Assembly (NCBI RefSeq): GCF_001724815.1 | Contig: NZ_MEDO01000022.1 | Location: 1-48,981, forward strand | Direction of reading: 5' to 3' | DNA: 48,981 bases | Source of the DNA: Arenimonas sp. SCN 70-307 | Lineage (GTDB): Bacteria > Pseudomonadota > Gammaproteobacteria > Xanthomonadales > Xanthomonadaceae | In this document: positions 48,817-48,981 of the stretch, piece by piece | How the letters are laid out: the number at the start of each line of letters is the position of its first letter | Position numbering within the stretch: the stretch's first letter is position 1 | Position numbers and translations under genes: made by a program | The notes under the pieces: generated by a model | What the model saw: only the letters and a program-made list of their open reading frames with translations | Told to the model about the DNA's origin: nothing | Database searches by the model: none

Positions 48817-48858
48817 ACTTTCGCGCCCGGCCGCCCGCGGCGCCTTGACGCAAGTCAT
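48817..48858 (-). promoter_or_regulatory. Anr/Dnr-box promoter of the nnrS operon
   Basis: TTGACGCAAGTCAT (48845-48858) is followed after 22 nt on the minus strand by GAAAGT (48817-48822). It is 55 nt upstream of nnrS. An ISL3-like transposase gene ends only 33 nt beyond the box, so the box marks the edge of the conserved region. Confidence 0.75.
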
Positions 48859-48891
48859 TCGCAACGCCGTCAGCCCCTCAAAAATGGTTCT

Positions 48892-48981
48892 TCACCCAAG
48901 TCCGGGGAAGGCCGCCCGGATCTTCAGGAAGAAGTAGGCGTCATCGCGGTAGCCGTAGGCCACCCGCTTTATGACCTTGAT
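48892..48981 (-). CDS. ISL3-family-like transposase, C-terminal fragment at window edge
   Basis: The last 29 codons of a minus-strand gene read ...KVIKRVAYGYRDDAYFFLKI..., a pattern seen at the end of ISL3-type (IS204/IS1001) transposases, and end at a TGA (48892-48894). The rest lies outside the window, so the family call is tentative. The element's terminus must lie between here and the Anr box at 48858. Confidence 0.55.
   Translation of the reverse strand: MKVIKRVAYGYRDDAYFFLKIRAAFPGLG

Overview
The window is GC-rich gammaproteobacterial DNA, most likely from the Xanthomonadales/Lysobacterales. The evidence is tight GTGA/ATGA-coupled operons, two secreted S9 peptidases, a ccoNOQPGHIS block, FabA/FabB and ubiquinone (UbiD, UbiT, UbiU, UbiV) genes. 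The species is not identified. Both ends lie in insertion sequences: the start of an IS3-type orfA at the left and the tail of an ISL3-like transposase at the right.

Layout. 1-8.3 kb is a patchwork accessory region: a gene remnant beside the IS3 end, two unknown genes, an intact IS21-type element (istA/istB), an arsenic cluster (acr3-arsC-arsR divergent from arsH) and a GIY-YIG-like gene of lower GC. 8.3-11.7 kb is the dTDP-rhamnose operon rfbBACD, with rfbB broken by an out-of-frame deletion of about 50 nt. 11.7-19.6 kb holds two S9 peptidases, an FNR-type regulator, a trypsin-like protease, a glycosyltransferase whose expected ATG reads ATA, and a DUF429 gene. 19.6-28.4 kb is a complete cbb3 oxidase and assembly operon (ccoNOQP-orf-ccoGHIS plus a TauE/SafE-like protein). 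28.4-35 kb carries nirK-nirV-sco, a divergent outer-membrane barrel gene and, unusually, nirS as well. 35-48.9 kb carries a TonB haem-type receptor, a chorismate mutase-UbiT fusion, fabA-fabB, ubiU-ubiV, a His-rich periplasmic protein and an operon nnrS-sirB-PLP decarboxylase-cysteine-synthase-like-ubiD.

How it fits together. Ten promoters between 28 and 49 kb carry an FNR/Anr/Dnr-type box (TTGAC-N4-GTCAA and variants). In nine cases exactly 22 nt, and in one about 23 nt, separates the box from a -10-like hexamer. I read this as one low-oxygen/NO regulon. It combines respiration (cbb3, two nitrite reductases, NnrS) with replacement of oxygen-dependent biosynthesis: UbiT/U/V for ubiquinone hydroxylation and FabA/FabB for unsaturated fatty acids. 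Haem uptake may also belong to it.

The most notable observations are: nirK and nirS side by side, each carrying a related extra cytochrome c module on opposite ends; a chorismate mutase-UbiT fusion with nearly all catalytic residues kept; a PLP decarboxylase/cysteine-synthase-like pair inside an NnrS/UbiD operon; and a compact divergent arsR/arsH promoter predicted to give two leaderless mRNAs.
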